A stretch of 64,000 bases of DNA. It comes from Sphingobacterium humi. Lineage in GTDB: Bacteria > Bacteroidota > Bacteroidia > Sphingobacteriales > Sphingobacteriaceae. Position 1 is the stretch's first letter. Every line of letters starts with the position of its first letter. The stretch lies in NCBI RefSeq assembly GCF_009768885.1, contig NZ_WSQA01000003.1, positions 365,120 to 429,119 of the forward strand, read 5' to 3'. The notes beneath the pieces are model-generated. The model did no database searches. It worked only from the letters and a program-made list of their open reading frames with translations, and was not told the origin of the DNA. This document shows positions 56,278 to 63,898 of the stretch, piece after piece. Position numbers and translations under genes: made by a program.

Positions 56278-57144
56278 TTACAATCTTCTTTTTCTTTTCC
56301 AGCGACGATGTGACCATAACCAATATGCCGGTTCTTCCCGAATAATCTGCTCGGTAAAGCGATTATGGATATGGGTGATCTCATGTTCCGGATAATCATC
56401 TGGATTTTCTACCAATGTAGTAAATTTACAAGAATAATAGCCTCTTTTCTTTTTTCTTCGTATTTCACAGAAAACAACCGGAAATTTGGTAAGCCTGGCA
56501 ATTCGCTCGGTACCGGTATAGACCAAGGCTTCCTGATTTAAGAATTCCATGAAATAATCAGAATCCTGATACACAGGTGTCTGATCGGCGACAAACATCG
56601 AGATATGAGGCTGTTTTTTTAATTTGATAATATGCCGCAAAATCTGCTTCATCGGCACCATATCGGCCCCAAAACGCGTGCGTATATGGTTGTAAACCGA
56701 ATTGATCAGCTTGTTGTTTAATGGCTTGTAAATCACTAAACGCGGCTCTTCCATCATCAACGAGAGGCGATGAATCGCCAATTCCCAATTGCCATAATGG
56801 GCAGTAACGCCAATTACAGCCTTACCGTTTTTAAAATGTTGAAACACTTCTTCCTCGTTCAGCAGCTCGAAACGTTCCAGCACGGTTTGCTTAGAAATGC
56901 TCGCCATTTTCACAATCTCCACCAGCAAGTCGGGGAAATAACGGTAAAATTTGCGGGCAATCTGCTTGATTTCTTCGGGCGACTTCTCGGGGAAGGACTT
57001 GTTCAGGTTTTCAAAAACTACTTTTTTTCGGTAGCCAATACCATAGTAGATCAGCACAAACAGCAAGTCTGATAACAAGTAAAGGCACCAAAAAGGGAGC
57101 AAGGATACTAAATAAAGTAAGCCTGATAGCAGTTTTTCTTTCAT
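56278..57144 (-). CDS. Lipid A biosynthesis-type lauroyl acyltransferase (LpxL/HtrB family)
   Basis: 288 residues. One N-terminal membrane segment, then the acyltransferase motif HYGNWE (HX4E) and the second motif MFVADQTP with conserved Asp/Gln. It adds a secondary acyl chain to lipid A precursors at the inner membrane. The C-terminal RRWKRKRRL is strongly basic. It forms a two-gene operon with the glycosyltransferase and may work on the same lipid. Confidence 0.9.
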   Translation of the reverse strand: MKEKLLSGLLYLVSLLPFWCLYLLSDLLFVLIYYGIGYRKKVVFENLNKSFPEKSPEEIKQIARKFYRYFPDLLVEIVKMASISKQTVLERFELLNEEEVFQHFKNGKAVIGVTAHYGNWELAIHRLSLMMEEPRLVIYKPLNNKLINSVYNHIRTRFGADMVPMKQILRHIIKLKKQPHISMFVADQTPVYQDSDYFMEFLNQEALVYTGTERIARLTKFPVVFCEIRRKKKRGYYSCKFTTLVENPDDYPEHEITHIHNRFTEQIIREEPAYWLWSHRRWKRKRRL

Positions 57145-57184
57145 CTGAACAGATTCGCGCTATGCAAATATCCCTAATTAAGCT

Positions 57185-57192
57185 TATTTTTG
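57185..57192 (+). promoter_or_regulatory. -7 box of the WbqC-family gene
   Basis: TATTTTTG, exact TAnnTTTG match, 27 bases before ATG 57219. It lies within the longer reading frame and supports the shorter start. Confidence 0.5.
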
Positions 57193-57218
57193 CAGATATT
57201 TTGTATGATAATTTAAAT

Positions 57219-57830
57219 ATGTCTGTAAGTCTTTTATTACCAGCCTGCTATCTTCCAAACGTGAGCTACTTTCATGCCATCAAACAACATGAAGGCCCTA
57301 TTTTGATTGAACAATTTGAAAATTACCCCAAACAAACCTTCCGTACCAGGGCACAAATTGCCACCGCGAACGGAATTTTGGATCTCATTGTTCCCATTGT
57401 GCACGGCAGGAAAGAAAGAGTCGCCATAAAAGAAATAAAAATTAATTACGACCATCCTTGGCAACGCTTACATTGGTTAAGCTTGCAGACAGCTTACCGC
57501 AGTTCGGCTTATTTTGAATATTACGAGGAAGATTTTCGCCGTTTCTTTACGCAACGTTTCGATTTTCTGCTCGATTATAATGTACAGCAAGTGACCCTGT
57601 TGCTAAAATTATTGAAATTACCGCGTGAGCTTAGCCTAACCGATAGCTACCAGGAGCTGCCAGCAACGGAACTTGACCTGCGCAAAGCTATGAGCCCTAG
57701 GCAGGCCCCCTTATTGCAAAACCCCCAACCTTACTATCAACTTTTTGAAGAGAAGCAGGGTTTTCTGCCAAATCTTAGTGTTGTCGACCTTCTTTTTAGT
57801 CAAGGACCACAAGCAAAACAGTATTTTTAG
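57219..57830 (+). CDS. WbqC-family protein
   Basis: 203 residues from ATG 57219 (MSVSLLLPACYLPNVSYF). Family motifs: LPACYLPNVSYFHAI, FENYPKQTFRTRAQI and HPWQRLHWLSLQTAYRSSAYFEYYE split over residues 90-115. WbqC-like proteins occur in polysaccharide loci and are thought to take part in sugar biosynthesis or transfer; the reaction is not established. Divergent from the acyltransferase gene, 74 bases between starts. Confidence 0.87.
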   Translation: MSVSLLLPACYLPNVSYFHAIKQHEGPILIEQFENYPKQTFRTRAQIATANGILDLIVPIVHGRKERVAIKEIKINYDHPWQRLHWLSLQTAYRSSAYFEYYEEDFRRFFTQRFDFLLDYNVQQVTLLLKLLKLPRELSLTDSYQELPATELDLRKAMSPRQAPLLQNPQPYYQLFEEKQGFLPNLSVVDLLFSQGPQAKQYF

Positions 57831-57899
57831 GCGCGAAAGCAAGGCATTGGCAAACATTTTGAACCGCTTTATTGTTGTTCAATAAACCAGCATGCTTTC

Positions 57900-58562
57900 A
57901 TGAAAAAATTATTGTTATTGACTATTTTTTGCGGTCTCTGCGGTGGACTAATGGCACAAACTGGTGCAGATACCCTTCATTTCCGTAAAGTTTATTATTT
58001 CGGCGGTACCGGACTGGCCTTGCCCTTAGGCAAAACGAAAAAGGCACTTTCTACCAGACTCTTTACCGGGAGTATGGGCTTGGATATATCGTTGAAGAAC
58101 CCGACCTACTATTTGCAGCCTACCTTGTATTTAATGAGCTTCAAATACGATCAACTTTATCCGGATTCCAAATACAATCGCATCGTCGAAAATGCACGAG
58201 CCTCCATGTATGTGCTCAGCTTATCAGGCGGGATGCGTAAACAATGGAATCGACTGAACACCTATGCCTATATGGGCCCGGCTGGGGCATTGAATATTGA
58301 ACCCCGTGCACAAGATGCCGGCAACAATGAATTGCTGAACCTGGAATATAAATACAGCATTTCCCCCGCCGCAAAACTGGGGGTAGGGGCCGACTATAAA
58401 TTCAAGGGGTTTTTCTTGGGGATGGAAGTAGGCTATATGCACAATTTCCGAAAAATTCAGGAAAACCCGGTCAATGTGTTAACGATTATGCTGGGGCTAA
58501 AATCGGATATTACCCGATTGAGCGATAAGGTGGTGGATGTGATTTCCAAAACCAGCAATTAG
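57900..58562 (+). CDS. Outer-membrane beta-barrel protein, unknown function
   Basis: 220 residues. Signal peptide (LLLLTIFCGLCGGLMAQ), then barrel-like strands rich in Tyr and Gly (VYYFGGTGLALPLGKTKKA, GVGADYKFKGFFLGMEVGYM). The C-terminus (DVISKTSN) does not end in the usual aromatic residue. I do not recognise a family. The 58563-59206 gap downstream contains repeats only. Confidence 0.75.
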   Translation: MKKLLLLTIFCGLCGGLMAQTGADTLHFRKVYYFGGTGLALPLGKTKKALSTRLFTGSMGLDISLKNPTYYLQPTLYLMSFKYDQLYPDSKYNRIVENARASMYVLSLSGGMRKQWNRLNTYAYMGPAGALNIEPRAQDAGNNELLNLEYKYSISPAAKLGVGADYKFKGFFLGMEVGYMHNFRKIQENPVNVLTIMLGLKSDITRLSDKVVDVISKTSN

Positions 58563-58693
58563 CAGCTGGTAGACAGCCAGACTCCCTTTTTTAAAGCTTG
58601 GCAAGCCATAATTTACAGTTTTTTATAAAAATATTTGGCGGAATACAATAATCGTGTACGATCATCGTTACTATTATGAATAGAAGAAAAAAT

Positions 58694-58754
58694 ATTTAGG
58701 TTAATAATTGGTTTGGTAAATACCTGGGGTTCCCCGCCTCGGGTATTTTTTTTT
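58694..58754 (+). repeat. 58-bp hairpin element, copy 1
   Basis: ATTTAGGTTAATAATTGG, TTTGGTAA, then the stem AATACCTGGGG / CCTCGGGTATT (58719-58747) and a run of seven or more T. It is nearly identical to copy 2 at 59114. The 3' part is a rho-independent terminator in form, 157 bases after the outer-membrane protein gene. Confidence 0.85.
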
Positions 58755-58822
58755 GCCTCATTTTTCTTCCCGAACCCCGTTATGCTGCTTCCCGATTTCC
58801 TAAGCCTTGCTTTTGGCTAGAT

Positions 58823-58886
58823 CCCTTTCAGTCCCCTTTCACAACCCTTTCACAACCCTTTCAAACCCCTTTCAAACCCCTTTGCA
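58823..58886 (-). repeat. 11-bp G-tract array C (G-rich on minus strand)
   Basis: C-tracts at 58823, 58833, 58845, 58856, 58866 and 58877 on the plus strand, spaced about 11 bases; on the minus strand the units read TTTGAAAGGGG. A degenerate palindrome (CCTTTGCAATAGG) lies at its 5' end in minus-strand orientation. The surrounding 58563-59206 gap contains no credible gene. Confidence 0.88.
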
Positions 58887-59113
58887 ATAGGTTGTGAAAG
58901 GATGCGAAAAAAGGAAGAAATAGTGTGAATTAAAGGCTGGACCAATGCCAGGTGAAAAGAAGGTTATTGCAAAGCATACAGTGGCCTGAACCCTTAAAGT
59001 TGTTATTAAGGGAGTGTGTTTTATTAAAAAATTGAAAAAAGTTAAGCTAAATCAGGGGAAATTATAATAAATGTTTGACTTATCCGTTTAGATAGTAAAT
59101 TCATAATTTCATA

Positions 59114-59171
59114 ATTTAGGTTAATAATTGGTTTGGTAATACCTGGGGTTCCCCACCTCAGGTATTTTTTT
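59114..59171 (+). repeat. 58-bp hairpin element, copy 2
   Basis: Same sequence as copy 1 with a one-base deletion and two substitutions that keep the stem (AATACCTGGGG / CCTCAGGTATT, 59138-59166) and a T-run. It lies 35 bases before the end of the converging acetyltransferase gene. Confidence 0.85.
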
Positions 59172-59206
59172 ATGCCTTATGCAGCCCATGCCTTGCTAAG
59201 CATGGC

Positions 59207-59809
59207 TTACTGCGCATAGCTTTCATCTTTGTAATAATACTGCTTATCGCGTTCCGTTATTTCGCGGATGACCCGGCAGGGGTTACCCGCGGCAATTACA
59301 TTGGCCGGAATATCTTTGGTCACCACCGAGCCCGATCCAATAACGCTGTTATCGCCAATCTGCACGCCAGGGTTTACGACCGTGTTGCCTCCAATCCATA
59401 CCTTATGCCCGATGCGGATGGGTTTGGAAAACTCCCAACCGGCCACGCGTAGCGTCGGGTCAATCGGATGGCCCGCCGTAAACAGACTCACATTGGGCGC
59501 TATCATCACATCATCGCCAATAATTACTGCGGCACCATCTAAAATGCAGAGGTTATAATTTGCATAAAAATTCTCGCCTATTTCTATGTTGTAACCGTAG
59601 TCGCAGCGAAAAGGCGGTTCAATAAAGAAGCGGGATCCGGTTTTGGCAAAGAGGCCTTTCAGCAATTGGTTACGCGCTTTAATACGCGTCGGGTCTAGGC
59701 TATTGTATTGCTGCAGGATGACTTTGGCCTGCTGCCGTTCTTGGAATAATTCGGCACCTTGATCTAAGAAAGGTTCACCGGCTAACATTTTTTCTTTTGC
59801 TGATTTCAT
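59207..59809 (-). CDS. Sugar O-acetyltransferase (maltose acetyltransferase-like)
   Basis: 200 residues. N-terminal Mac domain (KEKMLAGEPFLDQGAELFQ) and left-handed beta-helix hexapeptides (CDYGYNIEIGENFYANYN, IIGDDVMIAPNVSLFTAGHP with the catalytic His, VWIGGNTVVNPGVQIGDN). It acetylates a sugar hydroxyl with acetyl-CoA in the cytoplasm; the sugar is uncertain. Single gene. Confidence 0.9.
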   Translation of the reverse strand: MKSAKEKMLAGEPFLDQGAELFQERQQAKVILQQYNSLDPTRIKARNQLLKGLFAKTGSRFFIEPPFRCDYGYNIEIGENFYANYNLCILDGAAVIIGDDVMIAPNVSLFTAGHPIDPTLRVAGWEFSKPIRIGHKVWIGGNTVVNPGVQIGDNSVIGSGSVVTKDIPANVIAAGNPCRVIREITERDKQYYYKDESYAQ

Positions 59810-59963
59810 GGATGCGTTACACTACATAAGGTAGCTTTTGGGGTAAGTTACAAAAAGCCAAAGAAAGGTCAAGAACTTGTGAAGATTTGCCAGTTAAAAA
59901 TAGAGCTGTTTATCGAAAATTATAGTTATATTCGGCTATTAACTAATTAATAAAACTAATGCT

Positions 59964-60272
59964 ATGCAGTATATCTTTCAGGCTTATAAACGCATGTTTG
60001 ATTTTAAGGGGAAATCAACCGTGGCGGAATTTTGGGTGTTTTTTATCTTTGTTATGGTCCTTCAGATCGTGCTGAATGTTTTTGGCAACGCGCAGTTGGG
60101 GATAGCGAATATAGGCTATTATTTTACCCTGATTAATCTACTGCCTTTGTTGGCGCTAGGCTTTAGGCGATTACGCGATGCCGGCGTAAACCCTTGGTTC
60201 TTTCTTTTTCCCATTGCCAATATTTATTTATCGGGCCTGCCAACTGCAAAAACCGCAAAATCTGACTACTAG
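59964..60272 (+). CDS. DUF805 membrane protein
   Basis: 102 residues with the DUF805 pattern: YKRMFDFKGKSTVAEFWVF, two hydrophobic segments (FIFVMVLQIVLNVFG, YYFTLINLLPLLALGF) and the conserved RRLRDAGVNPWFFLFP. An inner-membrane protein of unknown function. Followed by a strong terminator. Confidence 0.85.
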   Translation: MQYIFQAYKRMFDFKGKSTVAEFWVFFIFVMVLQIVLNVFGNAQLGIANIGYYFTLINLLPLLALGFRRLRDAGVNPWFFLFPIANIYLSGLPTAKTAKSDY

Positions 60273-60300
60273 CAAGGCAAACCGCCTGCTGAACCCATAA

Positions 60301-60334
60301 AAAAGGCCTCGAAATTTTTCGAGGCCTTTTGTTT
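60301..60334. terminator. Terminator between the DUF805 and nitroreductase genes
   Basis: AAAAGGCCTCGAAA pairs with TTTCGAGGCCTTTT, followed by GTTTT; serves both converging genes. Confidence 0.93.
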
Positions 60335-60347
60335 TGCGCGGTTTAGC

Positions 60348-60980
60348 TTAGTTTAAGCTAATCACAAAGTCTTCTTTATTGACGCGAACTTTTTTCAAAT
60401 TCACCAACCAGTCGTTCTGCTCATCGCGGTAGCCTAGGGTGAGGATAGTCACCGACTTTAAGCCTAATTTATCCAGGCCTAGTAATTCATCCAACAATTG
60501 ATTGTTAAAGCCCTCCATCGGGGTGGCATCAACACGCAATTCCGCAGCGGCAGCAATGGCCAATCCGAAGCCAATATAGGCCTGGCGTGCCGCATGGTTA
60601 AAATGATCTTCCTTGGTTTGGGTTTGGAAACGTTCGAACAAGGAGTTTTTATAATCGTTAGCAAAACCCTGCGGCAAACCGCGTTCAATTTCCTGCTGTA
60701 AAAATGGCGCGTCTACGCGCTCTTTGGTGTACTCATCATAGGCCGCAAACACCAACAGGTGCGAAGCATCTACAATTTGGCTTTGTCCGAAGGCAATGGG
60801 CTGAATCTTCTCTTTTATGGCAGGGTTGCTAATTTCAATGACTTTGAAAGGGTGCAGGCCTGATGAAGTTGGCGCTAAACGTGCCGCTTCAATAATCTGA
60901 TCAACTTTGGCTTGCTCAACGGCTTGACCGTTCATTTTTTTCGTGGCGTATCTCCAGTTTAAATCTTCTAATAAACGCAT
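60348..60980 (-). CDS. NAD(P)H-dependent nitroreductase-family oxidoreductase
   Basis: 210 residues. Flavin-binding motifs of the NfsB branch: RYATKKMNGQAVEQAKVDQI, ARLAPTSSGLHPFKVIEI, HAARQAYIGFGLAIAAAAEL and TPMEGFNNQ. An FMN dimer that reduces nitro compounds or quinones. It lies 35 bases downstream of a TetR gene on the same strand, which probably regulates it. Confidence 0.92.
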   Translation of the reverse strand: MRLLEDLNWRYATKKMNGQAVEQAKVDQIIEAARLAPTSSGLHPFKVIEISNPAIKEKIQPIAFGQSQIVDASHLLVFAAYDEYTKERVDAPFLQQEIERGLPQGFANDYKNSLFERFQTQTKEDHFNHAARQAYIGFGLAIAAAAELRVDATPMEGFNNQLLDELLGLDKLGLKSVTILTLGYRDEQNDWLVNLKKVRVNKEDFVISLN

Positions 60981-61015
60981 GGGTAGTTCAAATTTATGTG
61001 CTATGTAATTTTTAA

Positions 61016-61621
61016 TTAATTCGTTAATATGGCTTGGGCAAAGGCGTTTATGCTATCTTTTAACACCAAGGAAGGGCAAACGGCGTCCTGTTTATTGAGG
61101 TCTAAAAGCTCAATAGACACAATGCCGTGCAGCATGCCCCAGAGGCTGCGGTATTTGACGCATTTTTCGATTTCCGTTTTGCCGCTCTTGGCAATGAGCT
61201 CGTCAATAATTTCGCGCAGGAAGCTCGCTAGTTCGGCGATCACGGGCAGCTTCTGATGCATTTCGCAGGTGGGTAAGCCCACCGCAAACATCAATTCATA
61301 ATCTTTGGGGTGTTTCAAGGCAAATTGCCAATAGCCCTGCGCCAGCTGATGCAAGCGTTCTTCAACCGAAGCTTGCGGATCCATATGCGCAGCAATGGTT
61401 TCTTTTAAGGTTTGGAATCCTTCGGCCACAAAATAGGTCGTCAAGGCTTCCTTACTTTCAAAGTGCTTGTAAATAACCGGTACGGAATATTCGATGGCAT
61501 CGGCAATCTTCCGAATAGAAAGCGCCGCCCAGCCTTCTTGGTTCACAATGTCGCGTGAACTGCTGATGATGCGGTTTCGTAAGGCTTCTTGCTGCCTTTG
61601 TTTTCGTTCTGATACGCCCAT
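61016..61621 (-). CDS. TetR/AcrR family transcriptional regulator
   Basis: 201 residues. N-terminal TetR helix-turn-helix (RIISSSRDIVNQEGWAALSI, RKIADAIEYSVPVIYKHFES) and a helical ligand domain with CxxxxK-type residues. It likely represses its own operon with the nitroreductase. A perfect palindrome (TAACAGTGTTA, 61636-61646) lies directly upstream of the start codon, just after the -7 box, where a bound repressor would block transcription. Confidence 0.93.
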   Translation of the reverse strand: MGVSERKQRQQEALRNRIISSSRDIVNQEGWAALSIRKIADAIEYSVPVIYKHFESKEALTTYFVAEGFQTLKETIAAHMDPQASVEERLHQLAQGYWQFALKHPKDYELMFAVGLPTCEMHQKLPVIAELASFLREIIDELIAKSGKTEIEKCVKYRSLWGMLHGIVSIELLDLNKQDAVCPSLVLKDSINAFAQAILTN

Positions 61622-61635
61622 TTTCCTGAATTTGT

Positions 61636-61646
61636 TAACAGTGTTA
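61636..61646. promoter_or_regulatory. Candidate TetR operator
   Basis: Perfect palindrome TAACAGTGTTA at the predicted transcription start of the TetR-nitroreductase operon, 15 bases before ATG 61621. A neighbouring GTTA-N7-TAAC may be a second half. Confidence 0.45.
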
Positions 61647-61647
61647 G

Positions 61648-61655
61648 CAAAAGTA
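61648..61655 (-). promoter_or_regulatory. -7 box of the TetR-nitroreductase operon
   Basis: TACTTTTG on the minus strand, exact TAnnTTTG match, 26 bases before ATG 61621. Confidence 0.6.
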
Positions 61656-61733
61656 ACATTGTAATTTATTTCTAGAAAATTTTTATTTCAAAACGACAAC
61701 GGGATGACATTTTACAATCTTCAAAAATTGATT

Positions 61734-61741
61734 TAACTTTA
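61734..61741 (+). promoter_or_regulatory. Weak -7 box directly before the patatin gene
   Basis: TAACTTTA (TAnnTTTG with one mismatch) ends 3 bases before ATG 61745; a leaderless start is possible. Confidence 0.35.
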
Positions 61742-61744
61742 AGG

Positions 61745-62581
61745 ATGAACATCCTGAAAAGTAAACGTAAGGTTTCCCTGGTATTGGGCAGTGGCGGGGC
61801 ACGCGGCTTGGTGCAAATCGGCGTCATCCGAAGCTTAGAAGAAAAGGGCTATGAAATTGATGAGGTGGTTGGCTGCTCGATTGGGGCGCTCATCGGCGCG
61901 GCCTACGTCGAAGGAAAACTGGATGCTTTGGAAGAATGGATGCTAGGCATCAACCGTTCCAAAATCTTCAAACTCCTCGATTTTACCAACCCCAAATTTG
62001 GCCTGTTGAAAGGAGAACGGGTATTCGAATCTTTAAAAGAGATCTTTCCCGATAAGAACATTGAGGACATGCGGATTCCTTTTCGGGCCATCGCCACCGA
62101 CTTGAAGAATGAAAAGGAAGTGCTGTTTGATAAGGGCAGTGTTTACCGGGCCATTCGTGCTTCTATTGCCATTCCTGCGGTATTTACCAGCGTTATGGAA
62201 GACGATGTGAGCTTGGTTGACGGTGGAGTGCTGAATCCTTTACCCATTAACTTTGTGAAAAGGAAACGGCGTAATATTATTGTAGCCGTTAATTTGGATG
62301 GGAAACCCAATGCACGCTATGGTCCTATTATTTTCGATAAACCCGTAAACTCCCTGGGCATCCTGCAGGAAGCCTACTTTGTGATGCGCCGAAAACTGGT
62401 GCAATTAAACGTGGAATTGTATAAACCCGATTACGTGATTAATATTCCCCATAATATTGCCGGGATATGGGACTATGATAAGGCGGCTTTATTGATTGAA
62501 AAAGGTGCGCAGTTGACCAATAAAACCATACCCGATTCAGGCTATAAAAAGAAGGATGATGAAAAACAGGCGACCGGTTAG
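61745..62581 (+). CDS. Patatin-like phospholipase
   Basis: 278 residues. Patatin hallmarks: GSGGARGLVQIG (oxyanion hole), nucleophile GCSIGALIGAAY (G-x-S-x-G with Ser) and the Asp in VDGGVLNPLP. Cytoplasmic acyl hydrolase, probably acting on phospholipids. It ends 13 bases before the converging alpha/beta hydrolase gene. Confidence 0.92.
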   Translation: MNILKSKRKVSLVLGSGGARGLVQIGVIRSLEEKGYEIDEVVGCSIGALIGAAYVEGKLDALEEWMLGINRSKIFKLLDFTNPKFGLLKGERVFESLKEIFPDKNIEDMRIPFRAIATDLKNEKEVLFDKGSVYRAIRASIAIPAVFTSVMEDDVSLVDGGVLNPLPINFVKRKRRNIIVAVNLDGKPNARYGPIIFDKPVNSLGILQEAYFVMRRKLVQLNVELYKPDYVINIPHNIAGIWDYDKAALLIEKGAQLTNKTIPDSGYKKKDDEKQATG

Positions 62582-62594
62582 ATCGCCTGCAGGA

Positions 62595-63422
62595 TTATAT
62601 TTTTTCTTGAAGGAAGTTGTTCATTTCTAAATTGAACTTCTCCTTATCTTCCATATTAGGGAGGTGCCCGCAGTCTTCAAACTCCACATACCGGGCTGTT
62701 TTTATCTTTTTAGCCATTTCCTCCATCAGCGCCGCAGGTGTAATTTTATCTTCCTTCCCACGAACAAGTAGGGTAGGCACTTGAATTTCAGAAAGCACAT
62801 CTGTGGTATCGGTTCGGGCAGCCAAGGCCAATAGGGTGGCGCAAATGGTGCCGATGCTGTTGCGGCGGATACTGCTTTTTATGAGTTCCACGGCTTCCGG
62901 GTTTTCATCGATACTGCGTGCCGAAAACACATTGCCTACGAAGCCGATAGCATAGGGCCTGCGGCCATGTTGTAACACCGCTTGGATGCCATCAAAACGC
63001 TTTTGCTTGCCCGCATTGTCGTCGGCCTTGGAATGGGTATCGCATAAAATTAATCCTGAAATCCTCTCGGGGAATAATTGGTAGGCACGCAAAGCGATAT
63101 ATCCGCCCATAGATATGCCACATAACACCGCCTGTTCTACCTCTAGTTTGCGCATCAGCACGCCCAGGTCTTTCGCAAAGACATCCATGGAAAAATAACC
63201 ATGCCCTTTAGTGCTGTTCCCATGCCCGCGAATATCGACGGCAATACCGGTGATATTGTCTTCTAAACTTTCCAGCTGCTCGCGCCACATGTTTTTATTG
63301 AAGGGAAATCCGTGGAGGAAAATAATCGTTTTTTCGGGATTCTCTGTCGCTTTTTTGAGATGATAGGCAATGCTAATATCGCCTATTCTGATTTTGTTGC
63401 TCTTAATAATACGTTCCGCCAT
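62595..63422 (-). CDS. Alpha/beta fold hydrolase
   Basis: 275 residues. Oxyanion region IIFLHGFPFNKNMW, nucleophile CGISMGGYIAL, acid near VRGKEDKITP and histidine in EDCGHLPNME, so the catalytic triad is complete. Typical of esterases or 3-oxoadipate enol-lactonase-like enzymes; the substrate is unknown. Confidence 0.9.
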   Translation of the reverse strand: MAERIIKSNKIRIGDISIAYHLKKATENPEKTIIFLHGFPFNKNMWREQLESLEDNITGIAVDIRGHGNSTKGHGYFSMDVFAKDLGVLMRKLEVEQAVLCGISMGGYIALRAYQLFPERISGLILCDTHSKADDNAGKQKRFDGIQAVLQHGRRPYAIGFVGNVFSARSIDENPEAVELIKSSIRRNSIGTICATLLALAARTDTTDVLSEIQVPTLLVRGKEDKITPAALMEEMAKKIKTARYVEFEDCGHLPNMEDKEKFNLEMNNFLQEKI

Positions 63423-63495
63423 AATTGTAAATATATTAAAATCAACAATATGAAGAAAAGATAGTTTGTTTTGCGCTAAAAAATCTGCAAAAGGA

Positions 63496-63526
63496 TTTGG
63501 AAAATCTAAAAAAGTCCCGATATTTG
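63496..63526 (+). promoter_or_regulatory. Promoter of tRNA-Arg
   Basis: -33 TTTG (63496-63499), 19-base spacer and -7 GATATTTG (63519-63526, one mismatch). The predicted start is about 30 bases before the tRNA. Confidence 0.55.
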
Positions 63527-63560
63527 CCCCAGCAACAGGGTATTTATACCTACTGCATCG

Positions 63561-63634
63561 GCGCTCATAGCTTAATTGGATAGAGCATCTGACTACGGAT
63601 CAGAAGGTTAGGGGTTCGACTCCCTTTGAGCGCA
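63561..63634 (+). tRNA. tRNA-Arg (anticodon ACG)
   Basis: 74 nt. Acceptor GCGCTCA pairs with TGAGCGC, discriminator A; D-arm with AATTGGATAGAGC; anticodon stem TCTGA/TCAGA with loop CTACGGA, so the anticodon is ACG (63595-63597), read as inosine at the wobble base; T-loop GGTTCGACTCC. CCA is not encoded. It lies close to a transposase gene at the window edge. Confidence 0.97.
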
Positions 63635-63642
63635 CGATTTCT

Positions 63643-63670
63643 CCCTTAACACAGGAGAATTAAGGGTTTT
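63643..63670 (+). terminator. Terminator after tRNA-Arg
   Basis: CCCTTAA pairs with TTAAGGG, followed by TTTT. A second small hairpin, AGCAGG-GTT-CCTGCT, then a T-rich run, follows at 63679-63705. Confidence 0.7.
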
Positions 63671-63898
63671 ATAATGAGAGCAGGGTTCCTGCTTTTGTTG
63701 TTTTTACACCTTGCCGGCCGCTACGATTGCTTCCTTTTTTCTTGAAATTGTTGACCAACCTGGACGTAACTACCCGCTTTTTCATAAAATCCTCTTTGTA
63801 AAAATAAATTTCCCCTTCGCTGCGGAATGGGATCAAGCTGAATTCTTGGGGGGAATAGTAAAAATTTCCTAGTTTAGCATCTTTAAAGCCGAAATCCC

